Shown piece after piece: positions 1 through 6,333 of a stretch of 10,458 nucleotides of DNA. This DNA is from Chitinophaga pinensis. Lineage in GTDB: Bacteria > Bacteroidota > Bacteroidia > Flavobacteriales > Flavobacteriaceae. Within the stretch, counting starts at the first letter, position 1. Each line of letters starts with the position of its first letter. Below the pieces are notes generated by a model. That model saw only the letters and a list, made by a program, of their open reading frames with translations, did no database searches and was not told where the DNA came from. The translations under genes and the position numbers were made by a program. The stretch covers positions 1 to 10,458 of the forward strand of contig CALPNL020000058.1 of NCBI GenBank assembly GCA_943324925.2, read 5' to 3'.

Positions 1-515
1 AGGAAGTAGTGGTTTTTAATTGGTTTAAAATTCTATTTATTGAAAATGAAGGTATGGCTTGGGGGACACAAATTCCTGGATCTTACGGAAAAATTATTCT
101 AACACTTTTCAGATTAGTTGCCGTTACAGGAATTGCCTATTGGCTTTGGGACGCTGTAAAAAAACAAAGTTCTAATTTCTTAATTGTAGCTATAGCGCTC
201 ATTTTTGCCGGTGCCTTCGGGAATATTATCGATTCTGTTTTTTATGGTGTCTTTTTCGATGACAGTTACCACACCGTTGCTACACTGTTTTCAGATAAAC
301 CTTACGGTAAATTATTTTATGGCAAAGTGGTAGATTTATTTTATTTTCCAATATGGGAAGGGAATTTACCAAGTTGGCTACCATTTTTTGGGGGAAAATT
401 TTTCACCTTTTTCAATGCTATTTTCAATGTTGCCGATATGGCCATTTCAACAGGAGTGGGAATATTAATAGTATTCAACAAAAAAGCCTTCGCAAAAACC
501 CAGATTTCAGAATAA
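1..515 (+). CDS. lspA: Lipoprotein signal peptidase (signal peptidase II), 5' end missing
   Basis: Inner-membrane aspartyl protease that cleaves the signal peptide of prolipoproteins after they are lipidated. The frame is already open at the left edge (first full codon at base 3), so the N-terminal part, including the first membrane segment, lies outside. The GTG at 9 is not a credible start because the reading frame continues upstream of it. Visible family signatures, numbered from base 9, are ENEGMAWG (residues 12-19), GNIIDSVFYG with the first catalytic Asp at about 75, and FNVADMAISTG with the second catalytic Asp at about 143. Between the Asp motifs lies a long, aromatic-rich segment (about 80-135, with KVVDLFYFPI and PSWLPFFGGKFF). 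I recognise this as the enlarged periplasmic insert usual in Bacteroidota LspA. Hydrophobic stretches at about 28-48 and 56-72 and a C-terminal one at 141-156 fit membrane helices. The gene converges on the folate cyclo-ligase gene, with 3 bp between the two stop codons. Confidence 0.95.
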   Translation, partial: EVVVFNWFKILFIENEGMAWGTQIPGSYGKIILTLFRLVAVTGIAYWLWDAVKKQSSNFLIVAIALIFAGAFGNIIDSVFYGVFFDDSYHTVATLFSDKPYGKLFYGKVVDLFYFPIWEGNLPSWLPFFGGKFFTFFNAIFNVADMAISTGVGILIVFNKKAFAKTQISE

Positions 516-528
516 ATTCTAGAATTTA
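513..528. repeat. Perfect 16-bp palindrome spanning two convergent stop codons
   Basis: TAAATTCTAGAATTTA is its own reverse complement. It contains the TAA of lspA (513-515) and, on the other strand, the TAG of the folate cyclo-ligase gene (519-521). As RNA it could form a 6-bp AT-only stem with a CTAG loop, readable from either side. The stem is weak and has no clear U-tract, so a role as a bidirectional terminator is only a possibility. Confidence 0.5.
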
Positions 529-1094
529 AAGGTCTTGTTTGGGGCAACGCAGTAATTGAGTTGTACGTCCGAGGTATTGATATCCGAAATTAATTCTTCA
601 GGCTCAAAGAAAGACAAGCCAATTTTAATTGTATTGGGATTGCATTCCGCTAAAAATTTATCGTAGAATCCTTTTCCATAACCTACGCGATTCCCATTTA
701 TATCATAAGCCAATAAAGGAATAAAAACCACTTCTATTTTATTGGAAGGCACTTCTCCCGAAGCGTCGGGACAATCTACAGGTTCTGGAATATTATAGAC
801 GTTTTTTTTGATTTTAGTATTATCGGTCAATAAATAATGTGTCATTTTTCGAGTTTCGAAATCACTTTTTGAAACACAAATTTCTTTGTCTTTTCCTGAT
901 AGTAAATGTAAAATATATTCGGTATTTACTTCTTTCTGTTCTTCGATGGGAAGAAATATATGAAAATACGTTTTCTCCCAAATTGGAAGTAACAAGATCC
1001 CATTGGCTATAGCTAAACTCAATTCTTCTATCTGGTTTTCAGATAAAGTGCGGCGGAGTTCCTTGTATTTTAAACGAATTTCTTTTTTAAACAT
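519..1094 (-). CDS. ygfA: 5-formyltetrahydrofolate cyclo-ligase
   Basis: Cytosolic ATP-dependent enzyme (5,10-methenyltetrahydrofolate synthetase) that converts 5-formyl-THF to 5,10-methenyl-THF, returning a storage or inhibitory folate to one-carbon metabolism. The product is 191 residues from the ATG at 1094, a usual length for the family. It shows a basic N-terminus (KKEIRLKYKELRR), an IPEP motif at 102-105, and the signature IPLLAYDINGNRVGYGKGFYD at about 125-145, whose Gly-rich GYGKGFYD end is the phosphate/ATP-binding segment. The C-terminal DVQLNYCVAP is also typical. A GTG directly precedes the ATG in frame. I chose the ATG as the more usual start; it overlaps the upstream gene's 3' end by 8 bp (11 bp with the GTG). 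The overlap implies co-transcription and probably translational coupling with the zinc hydrolase gene before it. Its stop is 3 bp from that of lspA on the other strand. Confidence 0.93.
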   Translation of the reverse strand: MFKKEIRLKYKELRRTLSENQIEELSLAIANGILLLPIWEKTYFHIFLPIEEQKEVNTEYILHLLSGKDKEICVSKSDFETRKMTHYLLTDNTKIKKNVYNIPEPVDCPDASGEVPSNKIEVVFIPLLAYDINGNRVGYGKGFYDKFLAECNPNTIKIGLSFFEPEELISDINTSDVQLNYCVAPNKTFKF

Positions 1095-2064
1095 CACTTA
1101 TTTGAGTTGAAATATGATATATAGCATCACCTTGATATACTATTGGTGCATCATTTACATTGATGATATATCCAGAATTGGGCGCCTTAACCGTAAATTC
1201 AATTTTACCATAGGGATCAGAAATGGTCGCTAGCAATTGACCTTTGGTAACATAATTTCCAATTTGGGTATAACCGTGAAACATCCCAGAATATTTTGCT
1301 CTAATCCAGTTTGATTTGGCGATATAAATAGTTGGTTTTTCTGGATAAGTAACTTCTTTTTTCGAGTTGAGCATTCCTAGATGGTCTAATATTCTCTTGG
1401 TCCCTTCTAGCCCTTCTTGAGTTACTTCTTCGTTAATATTCACCGATTTCCCTCCTTCAAACAATAACATTTTAACGCCTAATTTATCACAGGAATTTCT
1501 AAAGGAACCGGCAATATTTTTTGAGTACAATCCAAAAGGAGCTTGAAAAATATCAGCTAATTTTTTTAATTCTGCATTCTTTGGGACAATTCTAATTTGC
1601 GGAGCGTTGAATCTACTTGCACCACCAGCATGAAAATCAATTGCATAATCAATGTGTGGCATAATTTCTTTTAAAAGATAATAGGCAAATCTACTAGCCA
1701 ACGACCCTTTTTTGCTTCCCGGAAAAACCCGATTTAAATCTCTTTTATCTGGGAATTCTCGAGTTTGATTTACAAACCCAAATACATTGATGACCGGAAT
1801 ACAAATGATAGTTCCTGTTTTTGGTTTGTTAATATTTTTGGTAATTATCTGTCTAACGATTTCAATTCCGTTAATTTCATCACCATGTAAACCGGCTGAA
1901 AGTAGTATTGTAGGGCCACTGTATTTAGATCTTTCTACAATTATTGGAATTTTTAATTTGGTCATGGTGTGCAAAGTAGCAATCTCCATATTGATCGTTT
2001 TGCTTTCGCCGGGCAAAACAGTTTCCTTAAAAATAGTGATGCTTTTATGTTCTAAAATACTCAT
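1087..2064 (-). CDS. Succinylglutamate desuccinylase/aspartoacylase-family zinc hydrolase
   Basis: Zinc-dependent M14-like amidohydrolase of 325 residues, probably cytosolic since no signal peptide is seen. Motifs in order: AGLHGDEINGIE (57-68) with zinc ligands His60 and Glu63; KRDLNRVFPG (107-116), the substrate-binding Arg/Asn loop; DFHAGG (143-148) with the third zinc ligand His145; and LLFEGG (200-205) with Glu203 in the catalytic-base position. Residues about 245-318 form a second domain rich in beta strands and glycine (KYSGMFHGYTQIGNYVTKGQ, then KAPNSGYI), which resembles a biotinyl/lipoyl-like barrel-sandwich fold. Family members deacylate N-acyl amino acids or related amides. In many proteobacteria and Bacteroidota a homologue sits beside rimK, but no rimK is in this window, so the substrate is open. 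The gene overlaps the downstream folate cyclo-ligase gene and is divergent from uvrC. A 7-bp direct repeat (GTTAAAA, 2071-2077 and 2079-2085) lies just upstream of its start. I found only imperfect promoter boxes on this strand. Confidence 0.88.
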   Translation of the reverse strand: MSILEHKSITIFKETVLPGESKTINMEIATLHTMTKLKIPIIVERSKYSGPTILLSAGLHGDEINGIEIVRQIITKNINKPKTGTIICIPVINVFGFVNQTREFPDKRDLNRVFPGSKKGSLASRFAYYLLKEIMPHIDYAIDFHAGGASRFNAPQIRIVPKNAELKKLADIFQAPFGLYSKNIAGSFRNSCDKLGVKMLLFEGGKSVNINEEVTQEGLEGTKRILDHLGMLNSKKEVTYPEKPTIYIAKSNWIRAKYSGMFHGYTQIGNYVTKGQLLATISDPYGKIEFTVKAPNSGYIINVNDAPIVYQGDAIYHISTQISDV

Positions 2065-2151
2065 AATTTGGTTAAAACGTTAAAAGTAGAAAATTATGAC
2101 TTATAAAATTGAAGTTCTCGTTTGTTTTTCGCTTTTAAATGCGAGATTTTG

Positions 2152-2159
2152 TAAATTTG
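2152..2159 (+). promoter_or_regulatory. Candidate -7 promoter box for uvrC
   Basis: TAAATTTG matches the Bacteroidota primary-sigma -7 consensus TAnnTTTG at every fixed position and lies 52 bp upstream of the uvrC ATG. A TTTG (2121-2124) sits upstream, but 27 bp away, longer than the usual spacing of roughly 17-23. A degenerate TTTT at 2126-2129 is better placed. Transcription would be expected to begin near 2164-2166, at the edge of the inverted repeat that follows. Confidence 0.45.
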
Positions 2160-2162
2160 AAA

Positions 2163-2194
2163 ACCCATAAAAAGGCCAAATGATTTTTATGGGT
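2163..2194. repeat. Perfect 11-bp inverted repeat in the uvrC leader
   Basis: ACCCATAAAAA (2163-2173) and TTTTTATGGGT (2184-2194) are exact reverse complements, separated by 10 bp (GGCCAAATGA). The right arm ends 17 bp before the uvrC ATG. If the -7 box at 2152 is used, the arms lie at the very 5' end of the uvrC transcript. The element could then be a 5' stem-loop affecting mRNA stability or translation. Alternatively it is a DNA operator for a dimeric regulator, blocking early elongation of uvrC or acting on the divergent gene. It is not a terminator, because both flanking genes point away from it. Confidence 0.7.
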
Positions 2195-2211
2195 ATTGAA
2201 ACAATTGATAA

Positions 2212-4005
2212 ATGCAAAATCCTATTTTACAACTTCAGATACAATCTTTACCCGACGGCCCTGGGGTGTACCAATATTATGACAAGGAGGACAAAATTTT
2301 GTATGTTGGGAAAGCTAAAAATCTTAAAAAAAGGGTGGCTTCCTACTTTAATAAAATTCACGATACCGCTAAAACCAATGTGCTGGTAAAGAAAATTGTT
2401 AGTATAAAACACATTGTTGTTCCTACTGAAACGGATGCTCTTTTATTAGAAAACAATTTAATCAAAACATTGCAGCCCCGTTATAATGTAATGTTGCGAG
2501 ATGACAAAACGTATCCATGGATTTGCATTAAAAAAGAAGCTTTCCCTAGAATTTTCCCTACAAGAAGAATGGTCAAAGACGGATCGGAATATTATGGCCC
2601 CTATACTTGTTTTAAAACGGTAAATACTATTTTAGATTTAATAAAGGAACTATACCCGTTGCGAACATGCAACTTTGATTTGAGTCAAAAAAATATAGAA
2701 AATAATAAATTCAAAGTTTGTTTGGAATACCATATTGGAAACTGCAAAGGGCCTTGTGAAGGCCATGAAACAGTTGAAAATTATCAAAAGCAAGTGGAGG
2801 CGATTCGAGAAATTTTGAAAGGCAATTTTAAAGAAAGCCAAAGGGAATTTAAAAGATTAATGAATGATTTTGCTTCCAAAATGCAATTTGAAGAAGCTCA
2901 AAAAGTCAAAGAGAAAATAGACGTTTTAGAGAATTATCAATCTCGTTCCACGATAATAAATCCAAAAATTACCAATATTGATGTATTTTCAATTGTTTCA
3001 GATGAAAGCGCAGCGTATGTAAATTTTTTACAAATTTCTCATGGTTCGATAATTCGTTCCCATACTTTAGACATCAAAAAGAAATTGGATGAATCCGATG
3101 AAGAGTTATTGGAACTTGCTATAATTGAATTACGAGACCGATTCCATTTACAATCAAAGGAAATTATTGTTCCTTTTCCTGTTCATTTGGGAGAGAACAT
3201 AAAAATTACCGTTCCCCAATTGGGAGATAAAAAGCAAATATTAGATCTGTCTATTAGAAATGCCAAATTTTATAGAATAGACCAATTAAAGCAACTTCAA
3301 ATTGTTGACCCAGAAAGGCATTCCAACCGGATTATGGCCCAAATGCAAAAAGATTTACGACTTTCTGAAGAACCACGTCATATTGAATGTTTTGACAATT
3401 CTAATATTCAAGGCACGAATCCAGTTTCAGCTTGTGTGGTTTTTAAAGAAGGGAAACCCAGCAAAAAAGACTACCGCCATTTTAATATTAAAACAGTCGT
3501 TGGTCCTGATGATTTTGCGTCAATGGAAGAGGTGGTTTATAGAAGGTACAAAAGAATGCTTGAAGAAAACCAACCTTTACCGCAATTAATTATTATCGAT
3601 GGAGGAAAAGGGCAATTGTCCTCGGCTTTGAAAAGTATAGACCAATTGGGATTACGTGGGAAAATAGCGATCATTGGAATTGCAAAAAGACTTGAAGAAC
3701 TTTATTATCCGGGAGATTCTGTGCCATTATATTTAGATAAAAAGTCGGAAACTTTAAAGGTAATTCAACATTTGAGAAATGAGGCCCATCGTTTTGGAAT
3801 TACCTTTCACAGAGACAAACGAAGTAAATCGGCACTTAATTCCTCAATTGAGGCCATTCCAGGAATTGGTGAAAAAACCATGCTGACATTAATTCAGCAC
3901 TTTAAAAGTGTTAAAAGATTAAAATTAGCAACCGAAAAAGAAATTACTGAGGTGGTGGGTGTTTCAAAAGCCAAAAAAATTACCGACTTTTACAAAACCA
4001 ATTAA
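2212..4005 (+). CDS. uvrC: Excinuclease ABC subunit C (UvrC)
   Basis: Nuclease subunit of the UvrABC nucleotide-excision repair complex; it cuts the damaged strand on both sides of the lesion. The 597-residue protein is full length and in the usual domain order. The GIY-YIG nuclease domain (about 13-95) has GPGVYQYYD and LYVGKAKNLKKR and makes the 3' incision. A cysteine cluster Cys153, Cys170, Cys178, Cys182 (C-x16-C-x7-C-x3-C) fits the iron-sulfur site reported for UvrC. A UVR motif lies at about 215-243 (FASKMQFEEAQKVKEKIDVLE), the UvrB-binding coiled coil. The RNase H-like 5' nuclease domain (about 375-540) carries Asp395 (IECFDNSNIQG), Asp463 (IIDGGKGQL) and His526 (EAHRFGI). Tandem helix-hairpin-helix motifs (about 546-597, AIPGIGEKT and VVGVSKAKK) bind DNA. 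The ATG at 2212 gives the expected N-terminus; an in-frame extension is not needed. The patatin-barrel gene follows after 9 bp and is probably in the same transcript. Confidence 0.98.
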   Translation: MQNPILQLQIQSLPDGPGVYQYYDKEDKILYVGKAKNLKKRVASYFNKIHDTAKTNVLVKKIVSIKHIVVPTETDALLLENNLIKTLQPRYNVMLRDDKTYPWICIKKEAFPRIFPTRRMVKDGSEYYGPYTCFKTVNTILDLIKELYPLRTCNFDLSQKNIENNKFKVCLEYHIGNCKGPCEGHETVENYQKQVEAIREILKGNFKESQREFKRLMNDFASKMQFEEAQKVKEKIDVLENYQSRSTIINPKITNIDVFSIVSDESAAYVNFLQISHGSIIRSHTLDIKKKLDESDEELLELAIIELRDRFHLQSKEIIVPFPVHLGENIKITVPQLGDKKQILDLSIRNAKFYRIDQLKQLQIVDPERHSNRIMAQMQKDLRLSEEPRHIECFDNSNIQGTNPVSACVVFKEGKPSKKDYRHFNIKTVVGPDDFASMEEVVYRRYKRMLEENQPLPQLIIIDGGKGQLSSALKSIDQLGLRGKIAIIGIAKRLEELYYPGDSVPLYLDKKSETLKVIQHLRNEAHRFGITFHRDKRSKSALNSSIEAIPGIGEKTMLTLIQHFKSVKRLKLATEKEITEVVGVSKAKKITDFYKTN

Positions 4006-4014
4006 AGCCAAAAA

Positions 4015-6228
4015 ATGAAAAATAGTATCGCCCTCTTTTTCTTAATTTTTATAATAACTCAAAATACCTTCTCGCAGGATACCCTTAAACCTAGGCCGAA
4101 AATTGGATTGGTATTAAGTGGTGGTGGTGCCAAAGGATTTGCTCATATTGGGGTGATAAAAGTATTAGAAAAAGCAGGAGTTAAAATTGATTATATTGGC
4201 GGAACAAGTGTAGGATCTGTAATTGGGGCACTTTATGCATCGGGCTATAATGCTAAGCAATTAGATTCTATTTTTAGGGATACCGATTTCAACAATCTTA
4301 TAACCGATTATATCCCTCGTTCCTCAAAGAATTTTTACGAGAAAAGGAACGATGAATTGTATGCCTTTTCTTTGCCAGTAAATAATTTTAAGGTTGGAAT
4401 TCCATTATCTTTATCGAAAGGGATGTTCAATTTTAATTTAATAAATAGATTGACCAAGCATGTTAAAGAAATTCATGACTTTAATAAATTGCCGATTCCT
4501 TTTTTGTGCATGGCAACCGATATTGAAACTGGGCAACAAGTAGTTTTAGACAAAGGACATCTGTCAAAAGCATTGATAGCGAGTTCTGCATTTCCGTCGA
4601 TTTTTGCTCCAGTAGAATTGGATGGAAAACTATTGGTAGACGGAGGAGTTTCAAATAATTTTCCAGTAGATGAAATTCGAAAATTAGGAGCTGAAATAAT
4701 TATTGGCGTTGATGTTCAAGACGACATTAAGGATCGCAATAGCCTTAATGATGCCACCAAAATCTTGGTTCAAATTAACAATCTTCAAATGATTGAAAAA
4801 ATGAAAGCCAATAAAGCAGGAACGGATATTTACATTAAACCGGAAGTAAACCAATATGGAATTATCTCATTTGATGCTATCGAAGATATTATAAATAAAG
4901 GGGAAGCTGCCGCAAATGCACAAATAGATAAAATAATTACATTAGCGAAGGCTTCAGGAAATTATACAAAAGAAGCGCTAAAATTTAGTAATGATTCTTT
5001 GTTTATTAAGCACATCAATATTAATTATTTACCAAATTATACCCGATCCTACGTACTTGGAAAGTTGGGATTCAAAGCAGATAGTAAAATTACTTACAAT
5101 GATCTAAGAGTTGGGACCGATAATTTAAGCGCCACTCAAAACTTTAAGTCCATAACTTATACAATTGATAAAAACGGCAATTATGACGATTTAAACATCA
5201 ATTTAGTTGAAAGTCCGCAAACCACGTTACTGAAATTTGGGATGCACTACGATGGGTTATTTAAAAGTGCTTTACTAGTTAATTTGACTCAAAAAAAATT
5301 AATTTCTAAAAACGATGTGGCCTTCTTAGATGTCTGTTTGGGGGATAATTTCAGGTATAATTTTGAATATTATATCGACAATGGATTTCACTGGAGTTTT
5401 GGTATTAAATCAAAATATACCGGATTTACTAAGAATGTTTCAACTAATTTTCTAACCAATTTAACCTTGCCACAATCAGGGATTAACACTCTTAACATTG
5501 AGTATTTGGATTTCACCAATCAGGCCTATATTCAAACGGTTTCCTTCCAAAAATTTCTATTAGGTCTTGGGGTAGAAAATAAAAACCTAAAATTAACTTC
5601 TGAAACCCTTTCAAATACAACACCTATTATTCAAAAAAATAATTACTGGAGTGTTTTTGAATCTTTAAAGTACGACTCGTTTGATAATAAATATTTTCCA
5701 AAAAGCGGGTGGGCGTTTTCGGCCAATATCAATACCTATTTAAGTTCTTCCAATTTTAATAATCAATTCGAACCTTTTTCAATTGCTAAAAGTGAATTTA
5801 GTGTTGTAAGAACCTTTTTCAAAAAAACCACTATTGAAATTCAGGTTGATGCCGGATTAAAATTTGGAAAAGGAAGCGAGCCAGTATTAGATTTTGCTTT
5901 AGGCGGATTTGGATTTTATCCAATAAACAATATTAGATCCTTTTATGGGTATGATTTTTTAAGCATTTTAGGGAATAGTTTTTTTAGAACGGCATTCACA
6001 TTCGATTATGAATTTTATAAAAAAAACCACATTAACTTTTCAGGAAATTTTGCTCAGGTAAATAATGAATTGTTTGAATCTACCGATTGGATTTCAAAAC
6101 CAAAATATTCTGGATATGCACTAGGATATGGACTTGAAACAGTTGTAGGCCCTGCTGAAATCAAATATACTTGGTCACCAGAGCTAAACAAAGGGTATAC
6201 TTTAATTTCAATTGGTTTTTGTTTTTAA
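4015..6228 (+). CDS. Secreted patatin-like phospholipase fused to an outer-membrane beta-barrel
   Basis: Two-part protein of 737 residues. A signal peptide (hydrophobic core about 5-15, likely cleaved after residue 20, before QDTLKPRP) sends it through the inner membrane. The patatin-like lipase domain spans about 28-310. It has the oxyanion-hole motif SGGGAKGFAHIG (35-46), nucleophile elbow GTSVG with Ser65 (63-67), and LVDGGVSNNFP with catalytic Asp209. The Ser-Asp dyad is therefore intact and acyl-ester hydrolysis is likely. Residues about 328-400 look like a single POTRA-type domain. From about 402 to the end, alternating aromatic/polar strands form a BamA/Omp85-like barrel that closes with SIGFCF, a C-terminal aromatic as in outer-membrane proteins. 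The architecture matches RssA-like Bacteroidota proteins and PlpD-type (type Vd) autotransporters. Whether the lipase faces the surface or the periplasm, and what lipid it attacks, cannot be told. It starts 9 bp after uvrC, likely by operon convenience rather than shared function. Confidence 0.92.
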   Translation: MKNSIALFFLIFIITQNTFSQDTLKPRPKIGLVLSGGGAKGFAHIGVIKVLEKAGVKIDYIGGTSVGSVIGALYASGYNAKQLDSIFRDTDFNNLITDYIPRSSKNFYEKRNDELYAFSLPVNNFKVGIPLSLSKGMFNFNLINRLTKHVKEIHDFNKLPIPFLCMATDIETGQQVVLDKGHLSKALIASSAFPSIFAPVELDGKLLVDGGVSNNFPVDEIRKLGAEIIIGVDVQDDIKDRNSLNDATKILVQINNLQMIEKMKANKAGTDIYIKPEVNQYGIISFDAIEDIINKGEAAANAQIDKIITLAKASGNYTKEALKFSNDSLFIKHININYLPNYTRSYVLGKLGFKADSKITYNDLRVGTDNLSATQNFKSITYTIDKNGNYDDLNINLVESPQTTLLKFGMHYDGLFKSALLVNLTQKKLISKNDVAFLDVCLGDNFRYNFEYYIDNGFHWSFGIKSKYTGFTKNVSTNFLTNLTLPQSGINTLNIEYLDFTNQAYIQTVSFQKFLLGLGVENKNLKLTSETLSNTTPIIQKNNYWSVFESLKYDSFDNKYFPKSGWAFSANINTYLSSSNFNNQFEPFSIAKSEFSVVRTFFKKTTIEIQVDAGLKFGKGSEPVLDFALGGFGFYPINNIRSFYGYDFLSILGNSFFRTAFTFDYEFYKKNHINFSGNFAQVNNELFESTDWISKPKYSGYALGYGLETVVGPAEIKYTWSPELNKGYTLISIGFCF

Positions 6229-6299
6229 TATTTTATAAACAATAGGAAAAAATTTAAACGACTTGAATCTTAAAATGTATAATGTTGTAGAAAATTCTA

Positions 6300-6307
6300 T
6301 ATATTTG
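6300..6307 (+). promoter_or_regulatory. Candidate -7 promoter box for the permease gene
   Basis: TATATTTG fits TAnnTTTG at all fixed positions, 26 bp upstream of the permease ATG. No TTG or TTTG lies at the usual distance upstream, so the -33 element is missing or degenerate. A short inverted repeat, TAGAA-AA-TTCTA (6288-6299), abuts the box directly and could be an operator. No strong terminator is visible between the patatin gene and this point (6229-6299), so read-through from upstream is possible. Confidence 0.45.
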
Positions 6308-6333
6308 AAAACATAAATATTAAATAGTTAAAC

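Noticed and set aside
9..11. GTG as the start of lspA
   Set aside because: The frame is open upstream to the window edge, and starting here would remove the first membrane helix. The gene is better read as truncated by the window.
1095..1097. GTG start for the folate cyclo-ligase
   Set aside because: An ATG follows immediately, adds no missing domain, and is the more common start. The choice changes the protein by one residue.
1787..2083. 98-codon + strand open frame with hydrophobic N-terminus
   Set aside because: It lies wholly antisense to the N-terminal half of the well-supported zinc hydrolase, and its product resembles no family I know. The hydrophobicity comes from the complementary codons.
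2180..2389. Earlier ATG in another frame in front of uvrC that could be read as a leader or a frameshifted uvrC start
   Set aside because: The frame differs from uvrC and ends inside it. UvrC from 2212 already has the complete family N-terminus, so no upstream extension is needed.
4015..6228. Patatin gene as a phage-defence effector (CapV-like CBASS phospholipase)
   Set aside because: It has a signal peptide and outer-membrane barrel, and no cyclase, TIR or other defence genes are nearby. CapV-type effectors are cytoplasmic.
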